This document shows positions 52,001-60,499 of a stretch of 64,000 bases of DNA, piece after piece (within the stretch, counting starts at the first letter, position 1; every line of letters starts with the position of its first letter). A program made the translations under genes and the position numbers. Location of the stretch: assembly GCA_947085405.1 (NCBI GenBank), contig CAMTWO010000019.1, positions 1 to 64,000 on the forward strand, given 5' to 3'. Origin of the DNA: JASEGV01 sp947085405. Lineage in GTDB: Bacteria; Bacteroidota; Ignavibacteria; UBA10030; BY39. The notes under the pieces were generated by a model that saw only the letters and a list, made by a program, of their open reading frames with translations, made no database searches and had not been told where the DNA came from.

Positions 52001-54268
52001 ATGAACCAGGAATTAATTTTAATATTAACAATTTCAAACCTGCTGATACCATTAGTATCGTTTTTGATATTAATATTTTTCGGTAAACGACTTCCACGCG
52101 GCGGCGATGTTATCGGAACATCTCTTTTATTTGCGATGCTTGCATCAGCTTCGACTGTGATGTTCTCCAAACTCATCCTCTTCCCCGATGAAGTTATACA
52201 AGTTTCTTTCAAATGGCTTACCTTCGGAAATGTTCCTTTTATCGGTCAGCTCGATTTACATTTAGGAATGGTCGTCGATAATCTATCTGCAATTATGGTT
52301 GTGGTGGTTGCGATTGTAAGCGCACTTGTTCATCTCTTCTCAATCGGTTACATGAAAGATGATATCCGCTACTCCCGCTACTTCGCTTATCTCGGCTTCT
52401 TCACATTTTCGATGATGATAGTTGTTATCACAAATAACTTTTTTACAATGTATGTTGGTTGGGAATTAGTCGGTATCAGCTCGTATCTGTTAATCGGTCA
52501 TTGGTTCGAGAAGAAGACGGCATCCGATGCTGCTATCAAGGCATTCATCGTGAACCGTGTTGGCGACCTCGGAATGTTTGCCGGTGTGATGATAATATTT
52601 TTTACATTCCGAACATTTTCCTTCGATACAATTTTTTCAGCAATATCATCCGGTCAAATTCCGATGGGAAGCGAGACTTGGTTGACTGCTGCTGGCATCC
52701 TAATTTTCTGCGGTGCAATCGGAAAGTCGGCACAATTTCCACTTCACGTATGGCTGCCCGACGCTATGGAAGGTCCCACACCTGTTAGCGCCTTGATTCA
52801 CGCCGCAACTATGGTTGCCGCCGGTGTTTATCTTGTCGCTCGCGTATTTGTTATGTTCACAGCCGATGCTTTAATGTTTATTGCTTACATCGGCGCTATA
52901 ACTGCTTTCGTTGCCGCAACAATTGCAATAGCTCAAAATGATATCAAAAAAGTTCTGGCTTACTCCACAATTTCCCAACTCGGTTATATGATTATGGGGC
53001 TTGGAGTTGGAGCTTACACAGCCGGATTCTTCCACCTCGTTACACATGCAATGTTTAAAGCAGGTTTGTTCCTCGGTTCGGGTTCGGTTATTTACGGAAT
53101 GCACCATGCTCTTCATCATCAGCACGACCATCATACCGACCCGCAGGATATACGCAATATGGGTGGTTTGAAGAAAAAGATGCCTGTTACATTCTGGACT
53201 TTCCTGATTTACACGCTTGCAATTTCGGGCGTGCCGCTTACTTCCGGGTTCTTGAGTAAAGATTCAATATTGGCTGGCACACTCGCTTATGGAAATTTAA
53301 CGGGACATTTTTTGATTCCGGTTATCGGATTCTTAGTTGCCGGGCTTACAGCTTTCTATATGTTCAGGGTTGTGATAATTACATTTTTCGGTGAACACAA
53401 AGATAAGCACCGCTTCGACCTTATTCACGAATCGCCGGCAGTTATGACGATTCCATTGATAGTGTTTGCAGTTTTATCTTTCTTTGCATTTTACTCGTTC
53501 AATCCGTTCGATGCAACTGCAGGATGGATTTATCATTTATTGCCCCGTCCTGAATCGGTTGTTCCAATGGCAATGCAAGCAGCGAGCATCCAAATATTCG
53601 GCGAAGCATTTCATCACGCTCATTATCCTGCAATGTTTTTATCACTGGCTGTTGCTGGTTTAGGTATTCTTTTAGCTTTCGCTACTTACTACTGGAAAAA
53701 AATTAACGCCGATGCAATCGCAAATCGATTCAGCGGTGTTCACAAATTTTTACTCAACAAGTGGTACTTCGATGAATTGTACGGATTTGTTTTTGTAGCA
53801 GGCACTCACGCTGTAACACGAATTATGCGATGGTTCGATAACAATATTATTGACGGTCTTGTGAACAACACAGGAAGTTGGACAGTTGCCTTCACGCTTG
53901 GCTATAAAGAACAATGGAAAGAACGAACATTAAGCAGTTCAGTTTACATGACAGTCGCTATTCTTACATCAGTTTTAGTCGGAATATTTTCAGCGTCAGC
54001 ACTTTTGCCCGAAGTATCAGGATTTTTTAATTACATCTGTGCAATTGCAGGTGGTGTGCTCGCCGGTCTGCTAACTTTGTTTGGTTTTTGGGTGGGTGCC
54101 GGCGGTTTCGATAAATATGTTGTCGATGGTATGGTAAACGGTGTTGCGTACCTATCAGGTTTCTTCGGTTTAGTTTTTAGAAAATTTCAAACAGGTCGGG
54201 TTCAAACATATTTGATTTTTGTGATGTTTGGATTCATGATACTGTATTTTGTTTTTAGAACGTTTTAA
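52001..54268 (+). CDS. nuoL: NADH-quinone oxidoreductase subunit L
   Basis: Distal antiporter-like proton-pumping subunit; 755 residues with many helices and a long C-terminal extension with the lateral helix. Conserved features are the key Glu in YVGWELVGISSYLLIGHW, HVWLPDAMEGPTPVSALIHA, and LAYSTISQLGYMI. A His-rich loop (MHHALHHQHDHHTDPQD) faces outward. It is followed by a 129-base gap with hairpins before nuoM. Confidence 0.96.
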   Translation: MNQELILILTISNLLIPLVSFLILIFFGKRLPRGGDVIGTSLLFAMLASASTVMFSKLILFPDEVIQVSFKWLTFGNVPFIGQLDLHLGMVVDNLSAIMVVVVAIVSALVHLFSIGYMKDDIRYSRYFAYLGFFTFSMMIVVITNNFFTMYVGWELVGISSYLLIGHWFEKKTASDAAIKAFIVNRVGDLGMFAGVMIIFFTFRTFSFDTIFSAISSGQIPMGSETWLTAAGILIFCGAIGKSAQFPLHVWLPDAMEGPTPVSALIHAATMVAAGVYLVARVFVMFTADALMFIAYIGAITAFVAATIAIAQNDIKKVLAYSTISQLGYMIMGLGVGAYTAGFFHLVTHAMFKAGLFLGSGSVIYGMHHALHHQHDHHTDPQDIRNMGGLKKKMPVTFWTFLIYTLAISGVPLTSGFLSKDSILAGTLAYGNLTGHFLIPVIGFLVAGLTAFYMFRVVIITFFGEHKDKHRFDLIHESPAVMTIPLIVFAVLSFFAFYSFNPFDATAGWIYHLLPRPESVVPMAMQAASIQIFGEAFHHAHYPAMFLSLAVAGLGILLAFATYYWKKINADAIANRFSGVHKFLLNKWYFDELYGFVFVAGTHAVTRIMRWFDNNIIDGLVNNTGSWTVAFTLGYKEQWKERTLSSSVYMTVAILTSVLVGIFSASALLPEVSGFFNYICAIAGGVLAGLLTLFGFWVGAGGFDKYVVDGMVNGVAYLSGFFGLVFRKFQTGRVQTYLIFVMFGFMILYFVFRTF

Positions 54269-54269
54269 T

Positions 54270-54358
54270 CCGCCAAAGGCGGACGAGGGTTTAATTCCCC
54301 GCCTCTTGAGGCGAAAAAATAAAATTTGTTTTCAGATACCTCGCTGCTTGCGGCGAGG
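54270..54358. repeat. Cluster of three short hairpins between nuoL and nuoM
   Basis: CCGCC-AAA-GGCGG (54270-54282), GCCTC-TT-GAGGC (54301-54312) and CCTCGC-x8-GCGAGG (54339-54358). They sit inside the operon without T tracts, so they are dispersed repeats or processing/attenuation structures rather than clear terminators. Confidence 0.65.
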
Positions 54359-54397
54359 AGATTCATTCAATTAACATTACGGAGTATATAAGCTTCA

Positions 54398-56002
54398 ATG
54401 GAACTACAATTTCTTAACATAGGAATATTAACCTGGATAACATTCTTACCAATCATAGGAATGATATTCATTCTCTTAATTCCTAAACAAAACGGGAATG
54501 CCATACGGTGGACTTCAGTGGTTTTTACCGGCTTACAGGTAATTCTTGCTGTGCTGATTTATTTAGGATTCAATAGAAGTCTCCCCGGGATCAACAATGT
54601 TGAAACATTTCAATTTGTAGAAAAATTTAACTGGATCAATGTTCAAAGTGTGCCTTGGGTCGGCAGGATTGATATCGACTACTTTGTGGGCATCGATGGT
54701 TTGAGTGTTACAATGGTGCTGTTAACAGCTCTCATTTCTTTCATCGCAGTTTTTGCATCATGGAACATTAAGAAATCGCTAAATGGTTATTTCGCATTGC
54801 TGCTACTATTAGACACCGGAATGATGGGTGTGTTCGTATCGCTCGACTTTTTCCTGTTCTACGTTTTTTGGGAAGTAATGCTGCTGCCGATGTATTTCTT
54901 AATCGGTATTTGGGGCGGACCACGCCGCGAGTATGCTGCTATTAAATTCTTCCTCTATACATTATTCGGAAGCGTGTTGATGCTTCTCGTAATGTTAGCC
55001 CTTTACTTTAGTGTCTCTTATGTCGATCCTGCAACAGGCGAAAAAGTTCACACATTCAATATGTTGATGATGATGAATCCCGCTAACTACGATCCGAACT
55101 CTTTGCTTGGTGGACTTCATACATTTTGGCGATACATAGCTTACGTAGGATTGTTCATCGGTTTTGCAATCAAGGTTCCGATATTTCCGTTCCACACATG
55201 GTTGCCCGATGCACACGTAGAAGCTCCGACTGCAATCAGCGTTATATTAGCAGGTGTTCTGTTAAAGATGGGAACTTACGGATTGCTCAGAGTTTCATTC
55301 CCGATGTTTCCCGATGGAATGGTTTACTTTGCAATTCCACTTGCAATACTTGGCTTTATAAATATAGTATATGGGGCGCTTGTTGCGATGGCGCAAACCG
55401 ATTTCAAAAAGCTAATTGCATACTCAAGTATCAGTCACATGGGTGTAGTAATTCTGGGAATGGCTGCCCTCAATACGCAAGGTGTAACCGGTGCAGTAAT
55501 GCAAATGTTCAATCACGGAACAATCACTGCAATGCTTTTCTTGATCGTGGGTGTTATTTACGACCGCACACACACACGCGGACTTAACGATTTTGGCGGA
55601 CTTGCTCAGCAAATGCCGCGATATACAGGTGTTGTAACGATAGCTTTCTTCGCGGCGCTTGGGTTGCCCGGTTTAAGCGGATTTATCAGTGAAGTTTTTT
55701 CATTTTTAGGTGCATTCCAGGTTTTCCGGTGGATTACAATTGCATCAACTTTAGGTATTGTGCTGACAGCCGCTTATATGTTATGGACTTTTCAACGGGT
55801 TTTTCTTGGAACACTTCCTGAAAAATGGAAAGATCTACCCGATATTAATGGTCGAGAGCTTTTTACATTGATTCCATTAGCCATTATCGTGATCTTTTTA
55901 GGAATATATCCGAGTCCGTTAATTGATTTGATGAATTCATCTGTCAATCATTTAGTTGAATTCGTAAGCACCGGTGCCGGTATGCCGATGCCAACGCCGT
56001 AG
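54398..56002 (+). CDS. nuoM: NADH-quinone oxidoreductase subunit M
   Basis: Antiporter-like proton-pumping subunit, 534 residues. Key features are FYVFWEVMLLPMYFLIGIWGG (conserved Glu), FPFHTWLPDAHVEAPTAISV, LIAYSSISHMGVVILGM and the broken-helix region near LPGLSGFISE. It is separated from nuoN by an inserted four-helix-bundle gene. Confidence 0.96.
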   Translation: MELQFLNIGILTWITFLPIIGMIFILLIPKQNGNAIRWTSVVFTGLQVILAVLIYLGFNRSLPGINNVETFQFVEKFNWINVQSVPWVGRIDIDYFVGIDGLSVTMVLLTALISFIAVFASWNIKKSLNGYFALLLLLDTGMMGVFVSLDFFLFYVFWEVMLLPMYFLIGIWGGPRREYAAIKFFLYTLFGSVLMLLVMLALYFSVSYVDPATGEKVHTFNMLMMMNPANYDPNSLLGGLHTFWRYIAYVGLFIGFAIKVPIFPFHTWLPDAHVEAPTAISVILAGVLLKMGTYGLLRVSFPMFPDGMVYFAIPLAILGFINIVYGALVAMAQTDFKKLIAYSSISHMGVVILGMAALNTQGVTGAVMQMFNHGTITAMLFLIVGVIYDRTHTRGLNDFGGLAQQMPRYTGVVTIAFFAALGLPGLSGFISEVFSFLGAFQVFRWITIASTLGIVLTAAYMLWTFQRVFLGTLPEKWKDLPDINGRELFTLIPLAIIVIFLGIYPSPLIDLMNSSVNHLVEFVSTGAGMPMPTP

Positions 56003-56059
56003 CATAAATTACAAATTACAAATAACAAATAACAGATGGCAAATAACAAATAAATTCCA

Positions 56060-56422
56060 ATGACAAAAGAGCAAAATGGATATGACCTTGAGGAAAGAAC
56101 AATTCGTTTTGCAAAAGCTGTTGCTCTTTTTATCAAAAAGTTACCCCAGTCTATTGCTAATCATGAGTATTCAAAACAGGTGATTAGGTCTTCCGGTTCA
56201 GTTGGGGCTAATTACATAGAAGCTAATGAGTCGTTGGGCAAAAAAGATTTTTTATTGCATCTAAAAATTTGTAGAAAAGAAAGTAAAGAGTCAGCATATT
56301 GGTTGCGTTTGCTGGTTGAGATAAATGAGCCACAATATCATGAAGAAGGTACGAAACTTTATAATGAAAGTATTGAATTGAAAAAGATATTTTCTGCTAT
56401 TATTAATAAGACACAGTTATAG
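56060..56422 (+). CDS. Four-helix-bundle protein (23S rRNA IVS/S23 type), copy 2
   Basis: A 120-residue paralogue of the protein at 50133, clearly diverged: YDLEERTIRFAKAVALFIKK, SKQVIRSSGSVGANYIEANE, LLHLKICRKESKESAYWLRL. It is wedged between nuoM and nuoN. The upstream 57 bases are iterated CAAATAA/CAAATTA words, and the downstream gap contains the rough inverse (TTGCAATTTGTTTTTTGAG), so AT-rich arms again bracket the gene. Being unlike copy 1 in detail, it reflects a separate insertion event. Confidence 0.88.
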   Translation: MTKEQNGYDLEERTIRFAKAVALFIKKLPQSIANHEYSKQVIRSSGSVGANYIEANESLGKKDFLLHLKICRKESKESAYWLRLLVEINEPQYHEEGTKLYNESIELKKIFSAIINKTQL

Positions 56423-56539
56423 TTATTCACTTGGAGTTTGATTATTGGTGCTTAATTGAAAATTGCAATTTGTTTTTTGAGATTTAAATACTTGAATATC
56501 AACACGATAAATATTAATAAAAACACCTTAATTTAAAAT

Positions 56540-58036
56540 ATGATGCTTCAACAAATATTAGATAGCGTAAAAATTTTTCAGCCGGAAATTACTCTCATTA
56601 TTGTTTTATGTGCGGCTATAGTAATCGATTTGATCTTTAAAAACAAGCCGCAACTTATTGCATCCTTTGTGATGGCTGGTTTGTTTGTAGCCGGTTATTT
56701 CGTTATCCAACAAAGTGGAATAGCTGTTTCGATTTTCAGTAATATGTTTGTTGTCGATTCGTTTTCGGTTTTCTTCAAAGTACTTATTTTACTTACTGCA
56801 ATTTTTGTGGTTATCTTTTCGATGCAATCGAAGGAACTTAACAACGGAAAACGAAAGTTGGGCGAGTACTACGCTTTCATTATTTCTATGACTTTAGGGA
56901 TGTTTTTAATGACTGGCGCCAGCAACTTGCTGATGATGTATTTAGCAATTGAGCTTACATCTTTAAGCTCATACATACTCGTCGGATATAAGAAAGAAAC
57001 TCCCGATTCCAGTGAAGCATCTCTTAAATATATTATTTACGGTGCAGTATCTTCGGGTATGTTGCTTTACGGAATTTCGATTATATACGGGCTAACAGGT
57101 TCGTTGAATATATACGACGTAAATCAGGCAATACAACAAGGCGGAGTCAGCTTGCTTGCTTTGATAGCCGCAAACCTTTTAATGATTGTCGGCTTTGGTT
57201 TTAAAATATCAGCAGTTCCGTTCCACTTCTGGACGCCCGATGTTTACGAAGGCGCGCCTATCACAATTACGGCATTCTTATCAGTCGCATCGAAAGCAGC
57301 CGGCTTTGCTCTGATGATTCGTTACTTCTTTGTAGGTTACTACGACCCGCTGGCAAGTGCAATCAACGGTTATTTTACGACTGTTAGCGGATTTGAGTGG
57401 CACATTATCATCGCTATTCTTTCAGTCGCTACAATGACGATCGGAAACTTAACAGCAGTTTGGCAAAATAATCTCAAGCGTCTCCTTGCTTATTCGAGTA
57501 TTGCCCACGCCGGTTATATGATGATGGGTGTAGTAGTATTAAACAACGAAGGCATTTCTGCAATAATGATTTACTTCGCAACTTACTTGTTTATGAACTT
57601 AGGTGCTTTTTACATCGTAATGTTGATTGCAGACAAAATAGGGAGTGAAGATATCGATTCGTATAAAGGTTTAGGTTATAAAGCACCGTTTATGGCTGTG
57701 GTGTTAGCGATATTTTTGATTTCTTTAACAGGACTTCCGCCAACTGCCGGATTTATCGGGAAGTTATATCTCTTCGCAGCGCTGATAAACAGCGGATGGA
57801 TTTGGCTTGCCATAGTCGGTGTGTTAAACAGCGTTGTATCGCTTTACTATTATGTCCGCATTTTCAGAAATATGTTTTTACGCGACATCGATATCCAACA
57901 CGAACCCATCAAGTTCAGTCCGGCTCATTTTATTGTTGCACTGTTATTAGTTATCCCGACTTTGGTTTTAGGATTGTATTTCGGACCGCTTATCGATTTT
58001 GCACAAGCATCGGTAGGAATTTTAGGTATTAAGTAG
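56540..58036 (+). CDS. nuoN: NADH-quinone oxidoreductase subunit N
   Basis: Antiporter-like proton-pumping subunit, 498 residues, last of the cluster. Conserved features are MYLAIELTSLSSYILVGYKK, AVPFHFWTPDVYEGAPITIT, LLAYSSIAHAGYMMMG and TGLPPTAGFIGK. The start could be either of two adjacent ATGs (56540 or 56543). The last 18 codons plus stop (57980-58036) are duplicated at 58558-58614, beyond a DUF433/DUF5615 cassette, and the toxin frame of that cassette runs antisense into the nuoN 3' end. Confidence 0.96.
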   Translation: MMLQQILDSVKIFQPEITLIIVLCAAIVIDLIFKNKPQLIASFVMAGLFVAGYFVIQQSGIAVSIFSNMFVVDSFSVFFKVLILLTAIFVVIFSMQSKELNNGKRKLGEYYAFIISMTLGMFLMTGASNLLMMYLAIELTSLSSYILVGYKKETPDSSEASLKYIIYGAVSSGMLLYGISIIYGLTGSLNIYDVNQAIQQGGVSLLALIAANLLMIVGFGFKISAVPFHFWTPDVYEGAPITITAFLSVASKAAGFALMIRYFFVGYYDPLASAINGYFTTVSGFEWHIIIAILSVATMTIGNLTAVWQNNLKRLLAYSSIAHAGYMMMGVVVLNNEGISAIMIYFATYLFMNLGAFYIVMLIADKIGSEDIDSYKGLGYKAPFMAVVLAIFLISLTGLPPTAGFIGKLYLFAALINSGWIWLAIVGVLNSVVSLYYYVRIFRNMFLRDIDIQHEPIKFSPAHFIVALLLVIPTLVLGLYFGPLIDFAQASVGILGIK

Positions 58037-58263
58037 TTATACGTACCAATTGCTTTCTCGGTAAATGCTTTATAAAGGTTTTCAAAATCTACTCTGTTGT
58101 GGGTTGTTATGGAGAGTGAATTCGATATAGAATATTCTAACTGTAGCGGATCGCTTTTGCCTAAATTCTCAGCTTCCACAGTTGTAATGACATTAATATT
58201 TCTTGCGCGCAGAAGTATAGCTAAAAGAACATCGATGTTCTCATCGAGATAAAGCTTTACCAC
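57925..58263 (-). CDS. DUF5615 PIN-like protein with C-terminus read from antisense nuoN
   Basis: The N-terminal ~75 residues are a DUF5615 (Mut7-C/PIN-like) domain: VKLYLDENIDVLLAILLRAR with the acidic pair, and SITTHNRVDFENLYKAF with the second acidic site. From about residue 77 on, the frame is the antisense of the last codons of nuoN (58036 down to 57925), so the native C-terminus has been replaced. The normal family length is near 110-120 residues; 112 is kept only by this read-through. It starts at GTG, overlapping the DUF433 gene by 23 bases. It may be an inactivated or altered toxin. Confidence 0.75.
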   Translation of the reverse strand: MVKLYLDENIDVLLAILLRARNINVITTVEAENLGKSDPLQLEYSISNSLSITTHNRVDFENLYKAFTEKAIGTYNYLIPKIPTDACAKSISGPKYNPKTKVGITNNSATIK

Positions 58264-58513
58264 TGAAGTTCTCCGGTATTTTATTTACTTCAATGAATTT
58301 TTCGATCTCTATTTTGTTATCGTAGTAATAGGCAAGCGCTTCAAAGACTTGCGACAAAGTTATATGTGGGTAATGAATCGGAATTTCTTCTGGAGAGACT
58401 CCTATTTTCCATTGTTCGACGATATCTCTGACTGCGATACGTGTTCCTTCGATGATCGGTTCATTTGTATCATGCTTTTTAACAATGTATCTATATGCGG
58501 TTTGAGTTTCCAT
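58241..58513 (-). CDS. DUF433 family protein, putative antitoxin
   Basis: A 90-residue DUF433 protein: PIIEGTRIAVRDIVEQWKIG, then SPEEIPIHYPHITLSQVFEALAYY, a winged-helix-like motif. DUF433 genes regularly precede DUF5615 genes in putative type II toxin-antitoxin pairs, DUF433 being the antitoxin by convention. It is intact here and overlaps the toxin start. The promoter lies between it and the nuoN remnant. Confidence 0.85.
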   Translation of the reverse strand: METQTAYRYIVKKHDTNEPIIEGTRIAVRDIVEQWKIGVSPEEIPIHYPHITLSQVFEALAYYYDNKIEIEKFIEVNKIPENFSGKALSR

Positions 58514-58522
58514 CTTTGATTG

Positions 58523-58551
58523 ATAATATGAAAATTATATTTTAAAAGCAA
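58523..58551 (-). promoter_or_regulatory. Promoter of the DUF433-DUF5615 pair
   Basis: On the minus strand TTGCTT (58551-58546), 17-base spacer, TATTAT (58528-58523), ten bases before the DUF433 start codon. The -35 box lies six bases from the nuoN remnant, so the cassette boundary is just outside its promoter. Confidence 0.5.
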
Positions 58552-58557
58552 AAATGT

Positions 58558-58614
58558 TTCGGACCGCTTGTCGATTTTGCACAGGCATCGGTGGGGATAC
58601 TCGGTATTAAGTAA
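58558..58614 (+). pseudogene. Remnant of a nuoN 3' end (second copy)
   Basis: Encodes FGPLVDFAQASVGILGIK and a TAA stop, matching the nuoN C-terminus FGPLIDFAQASVGILGIK at 17 of 18 residues. Seven nucleotide differences occur in the 54 sense bases; six are silent and one gives Ile/Val. The stop differs (TAG in nuoN). A terminator follows the remnant, not the full gene, which suggests the remnant marks the original end of nuoN. Confidence 0.9.
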
Positions 58615-58632
58615 ATAGTGTAAGCATTCATC

Positions 58633-58673
58633 AAGCTGTAACTGATTGTAAATAAAGTAGTTACGGCTTTTTT
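58633..58673 (+). terminator. Terminator downstream of the nuoN remnant
   Basis: AAGCTGTAACT and AGTTACGGCTT pair with a single G-U, around a 15-base loop, and TTTTTT follows. It is a plausible rho-independent terminator and probably the native end of the nuo transcript before the cassette arrived. Confidence 0.65.
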
Positions 58674-58732
58674 ATTTATATCATACTAAAACCGTATTTG
58701 CTCCTTTCCAATTTTATTCTTTTATTTGTGCC

Positions 58733-59770
58733 ATGAAATTTTTATTTCTCTACGTAATAAGTGTTAATATTGTATTCTCGCTCAATGATAATTACTCTGT
58801 TAAGAAATTCGAGGATGATTCGGTAATTTTTCAATATCGAATAATGGGTTATGATAGTACGTGGAAGAATACATCTGCTATTAATCACCAATTATGGTCG
58901 CAACTTCCACCAGGAGTCTATGATTTTGAAATACGTGAATACTATCCGGTACAAAATCGTTATGGCGAAATAACTTCGTTGAACATCGAAACTAAATTTC
59001 CCTTCTGGAAGCAATTTAATTTTTGGTGGTTCCACATCCTCGTTGTGTTAATAATATTTTGGTTACTCCGTAGATACGAAATAAAAAATAAATACATTTC
59101 TAAACAAGAGATTCAAGAGAAGCAGCGAGCCGTTGAAACGGAACGAAGCCGCATTGCCCGCGATTTCCACGACGGGATAGGCGGTTCGCTTTCCCAAATA
59201 TCGATTACTTTAGATGTTGCAAATAAAAAAATTTCATCAGGGGATATTGCGGCAGCTCAACAAGATATTAATCTTACTGCATCAACAATTCATAACGTAA
59301 TGGATGGCTTACGGGATATTATATGGGCATTAGACCCATCAACAAATAGTTATCAGGATTTGACTGCATTTATCAGGCACTACGCTGCACGATTTCTGCA
59401 AACGAAAGGTATAAAATTATTTTTTGAATCGGATTCCAATAACGAAAATCTCTTCTTTACTTCCGAATTCCGCAGAAATATTTTCTTCATAACTAAAGAA
59501 GCTCTAACGAATGTATGTAAATATTCAAAAGCCACAAAAGTTAATTTCGAAATTAAGATCAAAGGTAACGAATTCACTTTGGAGATTGCAGATAACGGTT
59601 GTGGATTCGAACCTTGCATTGAAAACACGGACCCGCGAAACGGGAAAGGGCTGAATAATATGACTGCACGTGCTGAAACTTTGGATGGAATTTTGAACAT
59701 CCAAACTATTAAGGATAAAGGAACTTTAATTTCACTGAAGATTCCAAAATTAGATGCACACATCATTTAA
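58733..59770 (+). CDS. Sensor histidine kinase, NarL-partner type
   Basis: A 345-residue membrane kinase. A possible signal segment (1-16) is followed by a short Y_Y_Y-like beta domain (about 20-85; FQYRIMGYDSTWKNT, LPPGVYDFEI), one transmembrane helix (about 97-115), HisKA_3 with phospho-acceptor His146 in ARDFHDGIGGSLSQI, and HATPase (EALTNVCKYSKATKV, ADNGCGF, GKGLNNM). The usual beta-propeller found before the Y_Y_Y domain in related sensors is missing, so the sensor is abbreviated. It is directly followed by its likely partner regulator. Confidence 0.9.
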   Translation: MKFLFLYVISVNIVFSLNDNYSVKKFEDDSVIFQYRIMGYDSTWKNTSAINHQLWSQLPPGVYDFEIREYYPVQNRYGEITSLNIETKFPFWKQFNFWWFHILVVLIIFWLLRRYEIKNKYISKQEIQEKQRAVETERSRIARDFHDGIGGSLSQISITLDVANKKISSGDIAAAQQDINLTASTIHNVMDGLRDIIWALDPSTNSYQDLTAFIRHYAARFLQTKGIKLFFESDSNNENLFFTSEFRRNIFFITKEALTNVCKYSKATKVNFEIKIKGNEFTLEIADNGCGFEPCIENTDPRNGKGLNNMTARAETLDGILNIQTIKDKGTLISLKIPKLDAHII

Positions 59771-59822
59771 CTACATTAAAATGTGTTTTTATTTTGTAAT
59801 ATTATGATATATTGTATATAAG

Positions 59823-60470
59823 ATGAAAACAATTAAAGTAGCAATTGTAGAAGACGATACTGTAATCCGAAATGGTATCGAATATGTATTGAATAATACG
59901 CCGGGCTTCGAATGTGTGGACTCGTTTAATTCGGGTGATGCAGCTTTAAAAAAAATGATTATCGATGATGTAGATGTCGTGCTGATGGATATCAATATGC
60001 CCGGTATTTCGGGAATTGATTGCGTCAGAGAACTTCGAAAACGCAGATCCGATTTAAACATTTTAATGCTCACAGTTTACGAAACATCAGATAATATTTT
60101 TAAGTCGTTAACTGCCGGAGCCAGCGGATATGTTTTGAAAAACACACCGATGGATGAATTGTTGAAAGCAATAAAAGAGCTTAACGAAGGGGGCGCCCCG
60201 ATGTCCAACGAAATAGCCCGCAAAGTTATTAAAGCTTTTCAAATCAAACCTGCTGAAGAAACTGAAGAACTATCGAAAAGAGAATATGAAATCGTCTCTG
60301 AATTAGCCAAAGGATTGACTTACGAAGAAATTGCAGATAAACTATTTATCAGCATCGAGACCGTCCGTTTTCATATCAAAAATATGTATAGCAAGCTACA
60401 CGTCCACTCCCGCACCCAAGCAGTAATGAAAGTATTTCAACAAGGGAATGTAAATCATAATGATGTGTAA
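59823..60470 (+). CDS. NarL/FixJ-type response regulator
   Basis: A 215-residue two-domain regulator: receiver with acidic pocket (VEDD) and phospho-acceptor Asp56 in VLMDINMPGISG, then a LuxR-type helix-turn-helix (LSKREYEIVSELAKGLTYEE, IADKLFISIETVRFHIKNMY). It is cognate to the upstream histidine kinase by type and position (52-base gap). Targets are unknown. Confidence 0.94.
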   Translation: MKTIKVAIVEDDTVIRNGIEYVLNNTPGFECVDSFNSGDAALKKMIIDDVDVVLMDINMPGISGIDCVRELRKRRSDLNILMLTVYETSDNIFKSLTAGASGYVLKNTPMDELLKAIKELNEGGAPMSNEIARKVIKAFQIKPAEETEELSKREYEIVSELAKGLTYEEIADKLFISIETVRFHIKNMYSKLHVHSRTQAVMKVFQQGNVNHNDV

Positions 60471-60499
60471 AGTTTTAATAGTTAATAAGGACCAATAGT

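Noticed and set aside
50133..56422. A diversity-generating retroelement around the Avd-like genes
   Set aside because: No reverse transcriptase, template repeat or variable repeat is present in the window; only the four-helix-bundle family is shared.
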